From Porphyromonas uenonis 60-3 (lineage in GTDB: Bacteria > Bacteroidota > Bacteroidia > Bacteroidales > Porphyromonadaceae), in the NCBI RefSeq assembly GCF_000174775.1, contig NZ_ACLR01000124.1, forward strand, positions 1 through 58,216: a stretch of 58,216 bases of DNA, in the 5' to 3' direction. Below are positions 48,428 through 57,656 of this stretch, one piece after another. Below the pieces are notes generated by a model. It saw only the letters and a program-made list of their open reading frames with translations. It made no database searches and was not told the DNA's origin. How positions within the stretch are numbered: position 1 is the first letter of the stretch; every line of letters starts with the position of its first letter. The translations under genes and the position numbers were made by a program.

Positions 48428-51400
48428 CTAGAGCTTGCGCCGAACCTCGATCTCCTCAAAGGACTCGATGATGTCGCCCACCTCTATGTTATTGTAGTTC
48501 TTGATATTGATACCGCACTCGAGACCAGAGACCACTTCCTTGGCTTCGTCCTTGAAGCGCTTGAGAGACTCCAGCTGACCCGTATGGATGACCACACCGT
48601 CGCGGATGACGCGCACCTTGTCGGTACGCTTGATCTTGCCATCGGTGACCATACAGCCTGCGATGGTGCCGATCTTGCTCACCTTGAAGGTCTGCAGTAC
48701 CTCCAGATTGGCCGTGACCTGCTCGCGAATGTCTGGCGAGAGCATGCCCTCGAGAGCGTCGCGGACATCTTCGATAGCATCGTAGATGATCGAGTAGGTG
48801 CGGATCTCAACGCCCTCCTGCTCGGCGAGCTTACGAGCCTGAGCACTGGGACGAACCTGGAAGCCGATGATTACAGCGTCGGATGCCGTCGCCAGCTGAA
48901 TGTCTGACTCGGTAATCTGACCGACACCCTGATGGATGACGCTCACCTGGATCTCCTTCGTCGAGAGCTCGATGAGTGAGTTGGCCAGGGCCTGTACGGA
49001 GCCGTCCACGTCACCCTTGATGATGAGGTTAAACTGCTGGAAGTTGCCCACAGCGATGCGACGACCGATGTCGTCGAGGGTAAGCATCTTCTGCGTACGC
49101 AAGCCCTGCTCACGCTGTAGCTGCTCACGCTTGACAGCTAGCTCACGAGCTTCCTGCTCGGTCTCCATGACGTTGAAGTCGTCACCAGCGGTCGGTGCCC
49201 CGTTGAAGCCGAGGATAGAGACGGCTGTGGATAGCCCAGCGGTGTCAACACGCTTGTTGTACTCGTTGTACATAGCCTTGACACGTCCGTAGTAGCTACC
49301 AGCTAGGATGTAGTCTCCGATGTGGAGGGTGCCTCGCTGGATCAAGACGGAGGCGAGGTAACCCTTGCCTTTGTCTAGTGAAGACTCAATGACGGAGCCA
49401 GAGGCACGACGATGAGGATTGGCCTTGAGCTCGAGGAGTTCGGCCTCGAGGAAGATTTTGTCTAGTAGGTCGGGGATGCCGATGTTCTTCTTGGCAGAAA
49501 TCTCCTGTACCTGATACTTACCGCCCCAATCCTCGACGAGGTAGTTCATACCTGCGAGTTGCTCACGGATCTTGTCTGGATTGGCTCCGCTGACATCGAT
49601 CTTGTTGATCGCAAAGATGATCGGCACACCAGCAGCGCTAGCGTGGTTGAGCGCCTCAATGGTCTGAGGCATCACGGCATCGTTTGCCGCAATGACGATG
49701 ACCACAATATCTGTGATCTGCGCACCACGAGCACGCATAGCGGTAAAGGCCTCGTGACCTGGTGTGTCCAAGACGGTCAAGCGACGACCATCGGAGAGGG
49801 TTACGTTGTACGCACCAATGTGCTGCGTGATACCTCCTGCCTCGCCTGCCGTAACGTCCGAACGACGGATGCAGTCGAGTAGTGAAGTCTTACCGTGGTC
49901 TACGTGACCCATGATGGTGATGACGGGTGGACGAGGCTCTAGATCCTCAGGCTTGTCGGGTTCCTCGTCGGCAGTGATCGCCTCAACGACGTTGGCCGAT
50001 ACGAACTCCGTCTCGTAGCCAAACTCCTCGGCAACGATGTTGATCGTCTCGGCATCAAGACGTTGATTGATCGACACCATCATGTCGATGCTCATACAGG
50101 TGGAGATGACGTCGGTGACGGGGACATTCATCATGTTGGCAAGGTCGCTCACGGTGACGAACTCGGTCAGCTTGAGTACCTTCTCGTCTTGCGTGGAGAG
50201 CTCCTGCTCACGCTCAAACTCGGCACGGCGTGCCTCGCGCTTCTCACGTCTAGACTTAGCAGCACGTCCGAAGGCTGTCTGTTTGTTGTTGAGTCGTGCT
50301 AGGGTCTCCTTGACCTGCTTAGCTCTTAGCTCGTCCTGCTCCTCTGGAGTCAAGACTGGCTCCTGACGCTTGCTCTTACGTCCCGTGCGACGCTCATTGT
50401 GTGCTGGGCGCTCGCCTCGCTGTGGAGCTGCTGCGCGAGTTCCCTTCTTGCCTGAGCGATCGTCCTGTATCTTGGCGCCTTCGCTCTTGACATCGACAGC
50501 GCCTGAGGAGATGCGCTTGCGCTTGCGACGGTTGTTGTCCTTATCTTTGTCCTTGTTAGACTTGCGAGAGCGAGAGCTACTGAAGCTACTGAGGTCGATC
50601 TTGCCGACCACCTTGAACTGTGGCTCGTCCTCCTTCTTTGCAATGCGAAATATCTCTGTCTCAGCCTCGCCTTTGGTCTCTGCAGTTGCCTCAGCGGGTG
50701 TCTCTGCCTGGGGCTTTGCTGCGGGAGCTTCCTTGGCTACTGGCTCCGATGCGACAGGGGCTGGTTGCTCGGGAGCTTTCTGCTTTGGCTCTTCCTTTGC
50801 AGGCTCAGCCTTAGCAGTAGCGGGCTTGGGTTCGCTAGGTATCGGCTCCTTAGTGGCAGCAACTGGCGCAGGCTCCTTAGCCTTTGCTGTCTCCACTTCT
50901 TTTGGTGCGACAGGCGCTGGCTCTTTAGTGGTAGCCTTAGCGGAGGACTTAGGACTCTCGGCTGGCGTAGCCTCCTCCTTTGTCTCTTTAGTCTCAGTCG
51001 CCTTTTGGGCCTCCTTGGCAGGCGTAGCAACTTTTGGTTGCTCAGCCGTCGTGCTAGCCTTTGCCTTAGCTGGTTCCTCTTGCATTGTCTCCTTCTGCTT
51101 AGCCGTCGTCGCGCTCTTGGTTGTGCTCTTGGTCGCACTCTTGGTCGCGCTTTGGGTCTTGCCCGTCTTAGTGGCTGTCGCCTTGGTCGTAGAACCCGAG
51201 ACGGGGTTGTTGTGCTTGTCCAGCTCTATCTTGCCTACAACGTTGAGCTGCGAAGCGCTTGCCGCCGTAGGGATGTCTGGTTCCGCCTCTTCCGTTGTAG
51301 TGGCTGGAGCTTTGCTCTCCGTGGGCTGCTCCTTGGGACTACTAGCCTCACTCTTCGATGCAGGCGCCTGAGCCTCTGGTTTAGCCTTAGACGAGCTCTT

Positions 51401-51607
51401 GCTACGGAGGAACTTCTTCTTGGCTCTTCCTACAGTCTCCTCATCAAAGGTCGGCGTGAAGTCACGCAGGATCAGATTAAACTCATCATCCGTGATGCGT
51501 GTGTTGGGGTTGTTGTCGACTTCTTTTCCCTTGTCGTGAAGGAAGGCGACAAGCGAATTGACTCCGATGTTGAGTTCTTTGGCTAGGCTAAACAGTTTTA
51601 TGGACAT
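48428..51607 (-). CDS. infB: Translation initiation factor IF-2
   Basis: 1059 residues. The GTPase that places initiator tRNA on the 30S subunit. Residues 1-55 hold the IF2-N fold ([20 protein letters not shown]). ~60-440 is a very long low-complexity linker of Ala, Lys, Pro, Glu and Thr, as in other Bacteroidetes. A second IF2-N-like segment lies near 490. The G domain has [11 protein letters not shown] (G1, ~567), [10 protein letters not shown] (G2), DTPGHEAF (G3), NKID (G4) and SAK (G5). Domains II-IV follow to the end. Preceded by nusA and rimP with gaps of 113 and 63 bases, the conserved bacterial order. Confidence 0.97.
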   Translation of the reverse strand: MSIKLFSLAKELNIGVNSLVAFLHDKGKEVDNNPNTRITDDEFNLILRDFTPTFDEETVGRAKKKFLRSKSSSKAKPEAQAPASKSEASSPKEQPTESKAPATTTEEAEPDIPTAASASQLNVVGKIELDKHNNPVSGSTTKATATKTGKTQSATKSATKSTTKSATTAKQKETMQEEPAKAKASTTAEQPKVATPAKEAQKATETKETKEEATPAESPKSSAKATTKEPAPVAPKEVETAKAKEPAPVAATKEPIPSEPKPATAKAEPAKEEPKQKAPEQPAPVASEPVAKEAPAAKPQAETPAEATAETKGEAETEIFRIAKKEDEPQFKVVGKIDLSSFSSSRSRKSNKDKDKDNNRRKRKRISSGAVDVKSEGAKIQDDRSGKKGTRAAAPQRGERPAHNERRTGRKSKRQEPVLTPEEQDELRAKQVKETLARLNNKQTAFGRAAKSRREKREARRAEFEREQELSTQDEKVLKLTEFVTVSDLANMMNVPVTDVISTCMSIDMMVSINQRLDAETINIVAEEFGYETEFVSANVVEAITADEEPDKPEDLEPRPPVITIMGHVDHGKTSLLDCIRRSDVTAGEAGGITQHIGAYNVTLSDGRRLTVLDTPGHEAFTAMRARGAQITDIVVIVIAANDAVMPQTIEALNHASAAGVPIIFAINKIDVSGANPDKIREQLAGMNYLVEDWGGKYQVQEISAKKNIGIPDLLDKIFLEAELLELKANPHRRASGSVIESSLDKGKGYLASVLIQRGTLHIGDYILAGSYYGRVKAMYNEYNKRVDTAGLSTAVSILGFNGAPTAGDDFNVMETEQEARELAVKREQLQREQGLRTQKMLTLDDIGRRIAVGNFQQFNLIIKGDVDGSVQALANSLIELSTKEIQVSVIHQGVGQITESDIQLATASDAVIIGFQVRPSAQARKLAEQEGVEIRTYSIIYDAIEDVRDALEGMLSPDIREQVTANLEVLQTFKVSKIGTIAGCMVTDGKIKRTDKVRVIRDGVVIHTGQLESLKRFKDEAKEVVSGLECGINIKNYNNIEVGDIIESFEEIEVRRKL

Positions 51608-51670
51608 ATATTTCTCTTGATTGCTCGTCTACGGGTGGGGTTCGGTTTGTTCTTATCGTTGTATATAGAT

Positions 51671-51702
51671 CCAGTCACGGTCACCCCCTACACTGTGACT
51701 GG
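51671..51702 (-). other. Hairpin in the nusA-infB gap
   Basis: CCAGTCAC (51671-51678) pairs with GTGACTGG (51695-51702). No T-run follows on the minus strand, so a processing site or translational control element is more likely than a terminator. Confidence 0.4.
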
Positions 51703-51720
51703 CTGATAGGTGTGCTCTGC

Positions 51721-53100
51721 TTACTCCTCGGTAGCTTCGTCCTCCTTGAGGTCTTCGATGATCGCCTCTGCGATCTCACTTTGCGTAGGTACAGGGCTCT
51801 TGATCAGGTCAATGTTTTCCTGTGGTAGCCCCATCTCCTCTAGCTCCTCCAGGTCAAACTCGGACGAGAGAATGCGTAGGACATGGTCAATGGTCTCTAT
51901 CTCAAGATCGGTCTTCTGGAGCAACTCCGTGCGTGACGTGGTCAGGACGGCACGAGCCGTGTTTAGACCAATGTCTAGAAGCATCTTGATGACCCAGTCC
52001 TCGATCTCATCGCTAAACTCGGAGAGGTAGATGTCCTCCTCGGTCGTGTCTGCCGCATCACGGAAGACTTCAATCTCAAAGCCTGTCAGGACGGACGCCA
52101 GCTTGATGTTGCTAGCGTTCTTACCGATAGCTAGAGGTACATCCTCAGGCTGTAGGTAAACCTCGGCCTTTGCCGTCTCTGGGTAGAGCTCGATGGAAGA
52201 GACCTTGGCAGGACTGAGCGCACGCTGTATGAATAGACTATCGTTTGACGTATAGGTGAGGACGTCAATGTTCTCACCATGTAGCTCCCGCACGATACCA
52301 CGTATACGGCTACCATTCATACCGACACAAGAGCCGACTGGGTCAATGCGGTCATCGTATGACTCGACGGCAATCTTAGCGCGGACGCCTGGGATACGTG
52401 CTACACGCTTGATCGTGATCAAGCCGTCAGCGATCTCAGGTACATTGATCTCGAAGAGACGCTTGAGGAACTCAGGGCTAGTGCGTGAAAGCGTGACACG
52501 AGGATTGTTGTTCTCATTGTCCACACGCGCTATGACGGCATGGACGCTATCGCCCTTGCGGAAGTATTCGTCGGGGATCTGCTCGCTCTTGGGCATGATG
52601 AGCTCGTTGCCATCCTCATCAACGAGTAGGGTCTCACGCTTCCATACCTGATAGACTTCGGCGGTGATCATCTCTCCTACACGCTCTATAAAGGTCTGGT
52701 AGAAGTGCTCCTTCTGCAGATCCAATATCTTGCTTGAGAGGGTCTGGCGTAGATTGACTATAGCGCGCCGACCGAAGGAGAGGAAGTCCACCGAGTCAGT
52801 CACATCATCTCCGATCTCAGCCTCGGGGTCTATCTCACGAGCCTCCGAGTAAGCCACCTGTTCATTCTCCCGCTCGACTGCATCGTCTGCAACCACCTCG
52901 CGGGTACGCCAGATCTCAAAGTCTCCGCTATCCGCATTGATGATCACGTCAAAGTTGTCGTCTGAGCCAAACATCTTAGCGAGGATGCTCCGGAAGGAGT
53001 CCTCTAATACGTGGAGCATCGTCTCCTCGTCTATATTCTTCAGCTCTTTGAATTCAGTGAGTAGAACCTTTAAGCTCGTTGCTTCTTTCTTTCTAGCCAT
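51721..53100 (-). CDS. nusA: Transcription elongation/termination factor NusA
   Basis: 459 residues. It binds RNA polymerase and modulates pausing, termination and rRNA antitermination. An N-terminal polymerase-binding domain (~1-130) is followed by an S1 domain (~135-200; GEMITAEVYQV), then two KH domains (VAVESYDDRIDPVGSCVGMN-like segment near 240 and VPLAIGKNASNIKLASVLTG near 315-335). A short acidic tail (~410-459) ends in EDEATEE. The length fits NusA without the E. coli-type AR repeats. It sits between rimP and infB, the standard operon. Confidence 0.96.
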   Translation of the reverse strand: MARKKEATSLKVLLTEFKELKNIDEETMLHVLEDSFRSILAKMFGSDDNFDVIINADSGDFEIWRTREVVADDAVERENEQVAYSEAREIDPEAEIGDDVTDSVDFLSFGRRAIVNLRQTLSSKILDLQKEHFYQTFIERVGEMITAEVYQVWKRETLLVDEDGNELIMPKSEQIPDEYFRKGDSVHAVIARVDNENNNPRVTLSRTSPEFLKRLFEINVPEIADGLITIKRVARIPGVRAKIAVESYDDRIDPVGSCVGMNGSRIRGIVRELHGENIDVLTYTSNDSLFIQRALSPAKVSSIELYPETAKAEVYLQPEDVPLAIGKNASNIKLASVLTGFEIEVFRDAADTTEEDIYLSEFSDEIEDWVIKMLLDIGLNTARAVLTTSRTELLQKTDLEIETIDHVLRILSSEFDLEELEEMGLPQENIDLIKSPVPTQSEIAEAIIEDLKEDEATEE

Positions 53101-53163
53101 ATATCTATGTTGGATCTCTTCTGTGGGACTACTGTCTTAAGTAATGATGGGGTAGGGGCTCTA

Positions 53164-53661
53164 TCAGAGTGCCTTGTCTAGGTCGTACGAGATACGCTTT
53201 AGCTGATCACGCTCGATGCGATGAGGCTCGATGATCTGCTGCTTTTTCTTCTTTTTACCATCCTGTATGATCTCCGTGCGCTCGACCTCTAGGACGACAT
53301 ACTCGGGGAGCTGATCCGCGCCCCTAGCACCGACCTCGATGAGCTTGCCGTGCCACTTCATCCCTGACGCGTCGACCGCCTGCACGGGCGCCTCCAGGTG
53401 ACGGGTGTACTGCTCGTAGACCTGCCACGGATCGGAGAGACTAGGCGACGACACCTCCAGGGCGTAGTCCTCCTCCTCGTCACGATCGTGTAGCTGTGTG
53501 ATAGCTCTAGAGATCTCGACACAGCGAGAGATGGGCAAGCCTCCCATGGCATCGACCACTACTCGGATCTGATCCCCTGGGCTACTAGTTACCTCCACGA
53601 CGAACTCATCCTCGTGGAGCATCTGCTCTATGTCTGTACGGAGTACTGCTAAATCTATCAT
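53164..53661 (-). CDS. rimP: Ribosome maturation factor RimP
   Basis: 165 residues. It assists maturation of the 30S subunit. The N-terminal alpha/beta domain has VVDAMGGLPISRCVEISRAI (~33-52), the family signature region, and ALEVSSPSLSDPWQ (~82-95) corresponds to the conserved E-V-S-S-P-G motif, here with S-P-S. The C-terminal SH3-like domain has an unusual Lys-rich insert (DGKKKKKQQ, ~136-144). First gene of the rimP-nusA-infB operon. Confidence 0.92.
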   Translation of the reverse strand: MIDLAVLRTDIEQMLHEDEFVVEVTSSPGDQIRVVVDAMGGLPISRCVEISRAITQLHDRDEEEDYALEVSSPSLSDPWQVYEQYTRHLEAPVQAVDASGMKWHGKLIEVGARGADQLPEYVVLEVERTEIIQDGKKKKKQQIIEPHRIERDQLKRISYDLDKAL

Positions 53662-53778
53662 GATACTCGATGGTTATATACAAAAAGGAGGGAACCGCTG
53701 TCGCATGGCTTCCTCCTCCATACCTAAGCTGAGTCAACTGCTCGTGAGCCGTACGACCTCAACCGGTTCATTACGATG

Positions 53779-53786
53779 CAAAGATA
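53779..53786 (-). promoter_or_regulatory. -7 box upstream of rimP
   Basis: TATCTTTG on the minus strand, 118 bases before the rimP ATG. No clear -33 box. Confidence 0.45.
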
Positions 53787-53861
53787 GTAATATTTCTTCA
53801 GATAGCATACTGTCTACCCGATGCAAGGTAAATAAGCCACCTAGGTAATGATGGAAGAATC

Positions 53862-53929
53862 AAAAAAAAACGCCAAGCCCCTCTACCTCATAACCCTTAC
53901 CAAACGAAGGAATAGGAGGCGGAGGGGCT
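53862..53929 (-). terminator. Terminator of rplU-rpmA
   Basis: AGCCCCTC (53876-53883) pairs with GAGGGGCT (53922-53929), extended by CCTC/GAGG across a 2-base internal loop. On the minus strand it is followed by a run of nine T (53862-53870). Confidence 0.88.
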
Positions 53930-53976
53930 GCTGTATCGTGTAGCGTAGAGCTTAGCGAAGTGTCTCTAAAAGATGA

Positions 53977-54234
53977 CTACTCGTGTGTCGCTACAGAGAC
54001 GAAGCTACGATCTCCTCTCGTCTGAGAGAAGACGACCGTGCCGTCTGTAAGTGCATAGAGGGTATGATCCTTGCCCATGCCCACGTTCTCACCGGGATGG
54101 TGCTGCGTACCTCTCTGACGTACGATGATGTTACCAGCCTTGCAGGCTTCACCTCCAAAGATCTTAACGCCTAGGCGTTTGCTTTCGGATTCGCGTCCGT
54201 TCTTGGAGCTTCCTACACCTTTCTTATGTGCCAT
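53977..54234 (-). CDS. rpmA: Ribosomal protein L27
   Basis: 85 residues, full length. Part of the 50S subunit, near the peptidyl-transferase centre. [20 protein letters not shown] is the classic L27 start, and [20 protein letters not shown] the conserved core. The Met-Ala start means no N-terminal cleavable extension of the Firmicutes type. It follows rplU by 19 bases. Confidence 0.97.
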   Translation of the reverse strand: MAHKKGVGSSKNGRESESKRLGVKIFGGEACKAGNIIVRQRGTQHHPGENVGMGKDHTLYALTDGTVVFSQTRGDRSFVSVATHE

Positions 54235-54253
54235 GATTCCTTAGAGTCTTTAA

Positions 54254-54571
54254 TTATCCTACGATTTGCTTTACTAGTATCTCGGAGAACTGCTGGCGAT
54301 GCCCTCTGAGCTTGCGATAGCCCTTTCTCCGCTTCTTGTGGAAGATCAGCACCTTCTCACCCTTGACGAGTGGAGATACGACCTCACATACTACCTGTGC
54401 GCCCTCAATCGTCGGGGCTCCTACTGCTACTGCTCCGTCCTTGTCGAGGAGCATAACCCGGTCAAAGGTAACCTCTGCACCCTGCTCCACCTCGCGGATA
54501 TGATGCACGAAGAGCTTGCGACCCTCCTCTACCTTAAACTGCTGACCTTGGATTTCAACAATTGCGTACAT
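54254..54571 (-). CDS. rplU: Ribosomal protein L21
   Basis: 105 residues, full length. Binds 23S rRNA in the 50S subunit. [20 protein letters not shown] is the usual start, and [20 protein letters not shown] near 78-97 the L21 signature. The ~90-base leader contains a small imperfect stem (GTAGG/CCTTAC on the minus strand) that could serve feedback control, which is unproven. Confidence 0.97.
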   Translation of the reverse strand: MYAIVEIQGQQFKVEEGRKLFVHHIREVEQGAEVTFDRVMLLDKDGAVAVGAPTIEGAQVVCEVVSPLVKGEKVLIFHKKRRKGYRKLRGHRQQFSEILVKQIVG

Positions 54572-54667
54572 TACGTTCGTCTGTTACTATTATTATATAG
54601 TCCCGTAAGGTGGCAGCCTACAATCAATCTGCGCTTGACAAACCCTACTTAGGAAGTAAATCGACTG

Positions 54668-54697
54668 CAAAGGTACAAAAAACTTGACACCCCGCAA
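54668..54697 (-). promoter_or_regulatory. Promoter for rplU-rpmA
   Basis: On the minus strand TTG (54695-54697), 19 bases, then TACCTTTG (54668-54675). It starts four bases after the tRNA-Arg 3' end; rplU ATG lies about 97 bases downstream. Confidence 0.65.
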
Positions 54698-54700
54698 GCG

Positions 54701-54772
54701 TACCCCCGCTGAGAATCGAACTCAGATCTAAAGTTTAGGAAACTTCTATTCTATCCGTTGAACTACAGGGGC
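54701..54772 (-). tRNA. tRNA-Arg (anticodon CCT)
   Basis: 72-base cloverleaf: acceptor GCCCCTG with CGGGGGT (G-U closing pair), D-arm GTTCAACGGATAGAA, anticodon arm GAAGT-TTCCTAA-ACTTT (CCT, reads AGG), T-arm CTGAG-TTCGATT-CTCAG, discriminator A. No CCA is encoded, unlike the CAT tRNA at 20972. Confidence 0.95.
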
Positions 54773-54825
54773 ATCGGCACGCCTGCACCTAGAGCCTATG
54801 AACCCTCTTCGTACAGTCGCCACCG

Positions 54826-54833
54826 CAAAGGTA
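54826..54833 (-). promoter_or_regulatory. -7 box upstream of tRNA-Arg
   Basis: TACCTTTG on the minus strand, 54 bases before the tRNA 5' end. No clear -33 box. Confidence 0.45.
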
Positions 54834-54933
54834 CGCAATAAAACGGTACCGCCACACCTTCGCCCGCCATCACAGTTACGCAAATATTATGAGTAGACCT
54901 ATGTAGGGCCGCACGGGAGCGTCTAGCGGGAGG

Positions 54934-54984
54934 GCGTCTGTCCCCGTTAAAATCAAGATGCTGTAACCTTTGACTCAACGGACG
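54934..54984 (-). repeat. Second copy of the GGACG-associated repeat
   Basis: 51 bases whose reverse complement matches 33641-33691 at roughly four of five positions; shared blocks include TCCCCGTTAAA and AACCTTTGAC with CAACGGACG. The perfect palindromes seen at 33.6 kb are not intact here. Confidence 0.7.
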
Positions 54985-55020
54985 TCCCGATGGCCTGTGT
55001 CCCGACTCGCAGGGAAGCTG

Positions 55021-55028
55021 TACCTTTG
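55021..55028 (+). promoter_or_regulatory. -7 box for the ADP-ribosylglycohydrolase gene
   Basis: TACCTTTG, 20 bases before the ATG at 55049. No TTG at the usual distance. Confidence 0.5.
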
Positions 55029-55048
55029 TCCAAAACAACGAGCAAGTT

Positions 55049-55816
55049 ATGTTAGGAGCAATAATAGGAGACATCGTTGGCTCACGATTTGAGTTCGCAA
55101 ATACCCACCGCACAGACTTCGAGCTTTTTGCCAAAGGGTGTGACTATACGGATGACACAATCTGTACCGTAGCCATTGCCGATGCACTGCTGAGAGGAGC
55201 AGACTTTGCCGACACCTTGCAGACGTGGTGCAGGCGCTACCCCCATCCTAAAGGTGCCTACGGCGGGCGCTTTCACCAGTGGATCTATACGACACCGCCA
55301 GTCCCGTATCGTAGCTTTGGCAACGGCAGCGCCATGCGTGTCTCTCCGTGCGGTTGGCTACCCACTCGTGACGCCGTCTTGTCACAAGCTAAGGCGAGTG
55401 CCGAGTGCACCCACAACCACCCCGAGGGGATAAAAGGGGCGGTCGCTATCGCAGAGGCGATCTACCTCCTCAGAGGTGGAGCAAGCAAAACTGACCTCAA
55501 GAAGCACCTCGAGGACACTTACCATTATGACCTCACGCAAAGCGTAGACTACATCAGAGAGCACAACAGCTTTGACGAAACTTGCCAAGTGACCGTACCG
55601 CAAGCGATAGTCTGTTTCTTAGCGGGGCGCACCTTCGAGGAGGTTATCCGCCTCGCCATCTCCATCGGTGGCGACAGTGATACTATAGGAGCTATCTCTG
55701 GGAGCCTTGCCGAGGCGCACTTTGGGATACCCCCCGAGATACAGCAACGCGCCCTCGCTTATCTCCCTGAGGATATGCGTCAGATCGTCGACAGCTTCCG
55801 TCAAACGATCCGATGA
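55049..55816 (+). CDS. ADP-ribosylglycohydrolase family protein (DraG-like)
   Basis: 255 residues, all helical by pattern. MLGAIIGDIVGSRFEFAN and YTDDTICTVAIADALL (~33-48, the metal-binding T-D-D) match the family start, and SIGGDSDTIGAISGSLAEAH (~205-224) the second metal-binding block (G-D-x-D-T). AECTHNHPEGIKGAVAIAEA (~113-132) is also typical. Such enzymes remove ADP-ribose from proteins or from small ADP-ribosylated molecules. No ADP-ribosyltransferase or toxin is adjacent, so the target is unknown. It is a stand-alone gene between tRNA-Arg and a repeat element. Confidence 0.92.
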   Translation: MLGAIIGDIVGSRFEFANTHRTDFELFAKGCDYTDDTICTVAIADALLRGADFADTLQTWCRRYPHPKGAYGGRFHQWIYTTPPVPYRSFGNGSAMRVSPCGWLPTRDAVLSQAKASAECTHNHPEGIKGAVAIAEAIYLLRGGASKTDLKKHLEDTYHYDLTQSVDYIREHNSFDETCQVTVPQAIVCFLAGRTFEEVIRLAISIGGDSDTIGAISGSLAEAHFGIPPEIQQRALAYLPEDMRQIVDSFRQTIR

Positions 55817-55914
55817 GACGAGCACATAGAACCATCCATTGACAAAATCCTCTCCAGACTACTATTATATATATACGTCCCCGACCGATCAAAAAGACGG
55901 ATTCTCGAGAGCGG

Positions 55915-56102
55915 ATTACGCTCCCCACGGAGGAAATTCCTGCTAGCTCACGAGAAAACGAAAATTCTTCACCGAGGGCCGAAATAAAAGTTCGGAAGAA
56001 TGAAATGAAACTTCGGAAGAAAGAAATCAAAGTTCCGAAGAATTTCTCCGTGCCTCCGTGGAGAATGAAAAGTCTCCACCGAGCAATTCTCGATTTCCTC
56101 CG
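55915..56102 (+). repeat. Dispersed 21-base-unit element, family B, copy 5
   Basis: Core 55981-56045 (65 bases). Left flank ACGAGAAAACGAAAATTCTT and right flank CCTCCGTGGAGAATGAAAA match the other copies. The third unit differs slightly (AAAGAAATCAAAGTTCCGAA). It lies in a 433-base gap before the small-gene cluster. Confidence 0.88.
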
Positions 56103-56203
56103 TTCGTGCTCGTACGACCCACCCATCAGACACCTCCGTCGTGCGCTCCCACAGCGCACTTCCGCCTGATATTTCCCGAATCTCCGAGATCTCTCTGCTT
56201 TCA

Positions 56204-56230
56204 TTGGTGTGCCTTTAGTTTGTATCTTTG
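56204..56230 (+). promoter_or_regulatory. Promoter of small gene 1
   Basis: TATCTTTG (56223-56230) preceded by TTTAGTT and followed by GGTGTCAAGAT...GAGTTATGAAA. The nearest TTG is 16 bases upstream, shorter than usual. The stretch is very similar to the one before small gene 2. Confidence 0.55.
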
Positions 56231-56249
56231 GTGTCAAGATCATTGAGTT

Positions 56250-56474
56250 ATGAAAGATGTCCCGCCAATAGTACTTGAAAAGGCGAAGCCCTTGCTAGAT
56301 AGAGGCGGCTTCGTCAAATACCTTGGTCGCTCGAAAGATGGCGATATTTACTACGGAGCTATTGAAAGCTGTGACACTGGATTCCCTTCTGTGTTTATCT
56401 TCAACGGTCATTTCGTTAGAGAGGTTAATGGCTTTGAGGCGTTGGCTATATCACGACCCTTTCTCGAAGATTGA
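56250..56474 (+). CDS. Small protein 1 of the pre-rRNA cluster, unknown
   Basis: 74 residues, MKDVPPIVLEKAKPLLDRGG then FVKYLGRSKDGDIYYGAIES. No signal peptide or membrane segment; compact alpha/beta pattern with strands DIYYGAIES and SVFIFNGHFVREV, so a small cytoplasmic domain is likely. It ends DISRPFLED-like (AISRPFLED). No family recognised with certainty; similar short proteins occur in Bacteroides genomes without assigned role. It has its own promoter with a 20-base leader. Confidence 0.65.
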   Translation: MKDVPPIVLEKAKPLLDRGGFVKYLGRSKDGDIYYGAIESCDTGFPSVFIFNGHFVREVNGFEALAISRPFLED

Positions 56475-56586
56475 TAAGAACTTCTCTAAGAACTTTTTTG
56501 TCCTCCTCCTCTTCGTCCGAGAAGTCCGTTAGGTCAACGTCTCAGTCGTCTAGCTGTGCGGTGACTTTCATTATCTTGGTTGTCAC

Positions 56587-56617
56587 TTGGCCAAGGTGTA
56601 TTTAGTTCGTATCTGTG
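56587..56617 (+). promoter_or_regulatory. Promoter of small gene 2
   Basis: TTG (56587-56589), 20-base spacer, TATCTTTG (56610-56617). From TTTAGTT to GAGTTATGAA about four of five positions match the promoter/leader of small gene 1. Confidence 0.65.
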
Positions 56618-56636
56618 GCGTTGAAGACGTGGAGTT

Positions 56637-56888
56637 ATGAAGAACAAAGACTATACTAATCTCAAGGATAAGACCATATTTGACTTCTGCACTGATGAAG
56701 AGCTTATCAAAAATGGTTTTGGACACGTAGTGGAAGATAAGGAAGAGTTTATTCGATTTATGAAAGAGAATCCTTCGTCAAATGCTTTGATGTTGCTCCA
56801 ATTAGCCGTTGAGGTTCTGCACGACGATAAGCTCATAGAAGCAATTGAGAGAGATTTCTCTGATGTGACTATTCCTCGCTACGAATAA
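56637..56888 (+). CDS. Small protein 2 of the pre-rRNA cluster, unknown
   Basis: 83 residues, acidic, mostly helical (EELIKNGFGHVVEDKEEFIR, NALMLLQLAVEVLHDDKLIE). No signal peptide or membrane segment. It shares its leader with small gene 1 but not its protein sequence. Function unknown. Acidic small helical proteins of this sort can be antitoxins, immunity proteins or anti-factors, but no partner is visible here. Confidence 0.65.
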   Translation: MKNKDYTNLKDKTIFDFCTDEELIKNGFGHVVEDKEEFIRFMKENPSSNALMLLQLAVEVLHDDKLIEAIERDFSDVTIPRYE

Positions 56889-56929
56889 ATCTATTGTCCG
56901 CCTGAGGTGGGGCGTTGCTGTGCTACTGC

Positions 56930-56959
56930 TTGCTAGCTGCTCGCTAATTCGTATCTTTG
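56930..56959 (+). promoter_or_regulatory. Promoter of small gene 3
   Basis: TTG (56930-56932), 19-base spacer, TATCTTTG (56952-56959). The core TTCGTATCTTTGG is identical to that before small gene 2; the leader then diverges. Confidence 0.6.
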
Positions 56960-56983
56960 GAGTGCAATCAATCCTATTACCTT

Positions 56984-57220
56984 ATGTGTAACTTAGATTA
57001 CGTTTACGAACAGCTCACGGCTGGTCGTGATGCCTATATCATTGACTACGCCTCTGATCTTGCTGTACATTATTCTCCAAAGTTCGGCGATGAAGTTGAG
57101 GGAAAGAGTGCAAGGAGTGCTGGAGGTGTGACGGTGATGTGTCCACAAAGTGATGAGTTGTTGTTTGAATGCACGCTCGCTGGAGATATTGTCTCCAAAG
57201 AGACGTATGACTGCTTCTAG
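56984..57220 (+). CDS. Small protein 3 of the pre-rRNA cluster, unknown
   Basis: 78 residues from the ATG at 56984 (MCNLDYVYEQLTAGRDAYII). A TTG start at 56957 is rejected because it lies in the -7 box. Alpha/beta pattern with a Gly/Ser-rich turn (EGKSARSAGGVTVM) and three Cys residues. No signal peptide or membrane segment. No family recognised. Confidence 0.6.
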   Translation: MCNLDYVYEQLTAGRDAYIIDYASDLAVHYSPKFGDEVEGKSARSAGGVTVMCPQSDELLFECTLAGDIVSKETYDCF

Positions 57221-57403
57221 TCTTGGAAGTGCGCATAGTACTTGTCAACTTGTGCTACTATATAGTTGGCACAGACTAAGGAGGGGCGTGCTTTGACGGT
57301 TGATATACCATCTTCTGTCCTGCTGCTCTCTTTACGTCTTGTCCTATAGTGTGTTAGCCTTCTTGTTTTCGTATGCCGTGTTTGCGAGGAGTGGCTTTCG
57401 GCG

Positions 57404-57470
57404 AAAAAAGTTTGCTGAAAATTTGGTGGTTTCAAAAAGTCGTTGTACCTTTGCACTCGCAACTCAAAAG
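57404..57470 (+). promoter_or_regulatory. rRNA operon promoter P1
   Basis: A-tract AAAAAAG, then TTTG (57422-57425), 20-base spacer, TACCTTTG (57446-57453), followed by CACTCGCAACTCAAAAG. First of three copies of one ~67-base block upstream of 16S. Confidence 0.85.
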
Positions 57471-57587
57471 AACGGGTCTTCGGAGGTGTCTGGGGAGCCT
57501 TGAGTGGTGAGCAAGTTTTGATGGATAGAGTAGTGCTTGGGCATTCCTATATATATAATAGGTGTAAGACGCACGGGCGAGGCTCTC

Positions 57588-57656
57588 AAAAAAAACTTCT
57601 CCGAATATTTGGTGGATTCGAAAAGTTGTTGTACCTTTGCATTCGCAACTCAAAAG
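57588..57656 (+). promoter_or_regulatory. rRNA operon promoter P2
   Basis: A-tract, CTTCTCCGAATATTTGGTGG with TTTG at 57608-57611, 20-base spacer, TACCTTTG (57632-57639), then CATTCGCAACTCAAAAG. 186 bases after P1. Two small palindromes follow (CCGAGT ga ACTCGG; CCGACTAGTCGG). Confidence 0.87.

Noticed and set aside
50370-51371. A 333-codon open frame, and a 273-codon one at 50765-51586, opposite infB
   Set aside because: They are antisense to the Ala/Lys/Pro/Glu-rich linker of IF-2. Their Ser/Leu/Ala-rich composition is the mirror of that repetitive DNA, and no start signal is present.
53977-54174. Plus-strand frames opposite rpmA and rplU
   Set aside because: They are shadows of two complete ribosomal protein genes.
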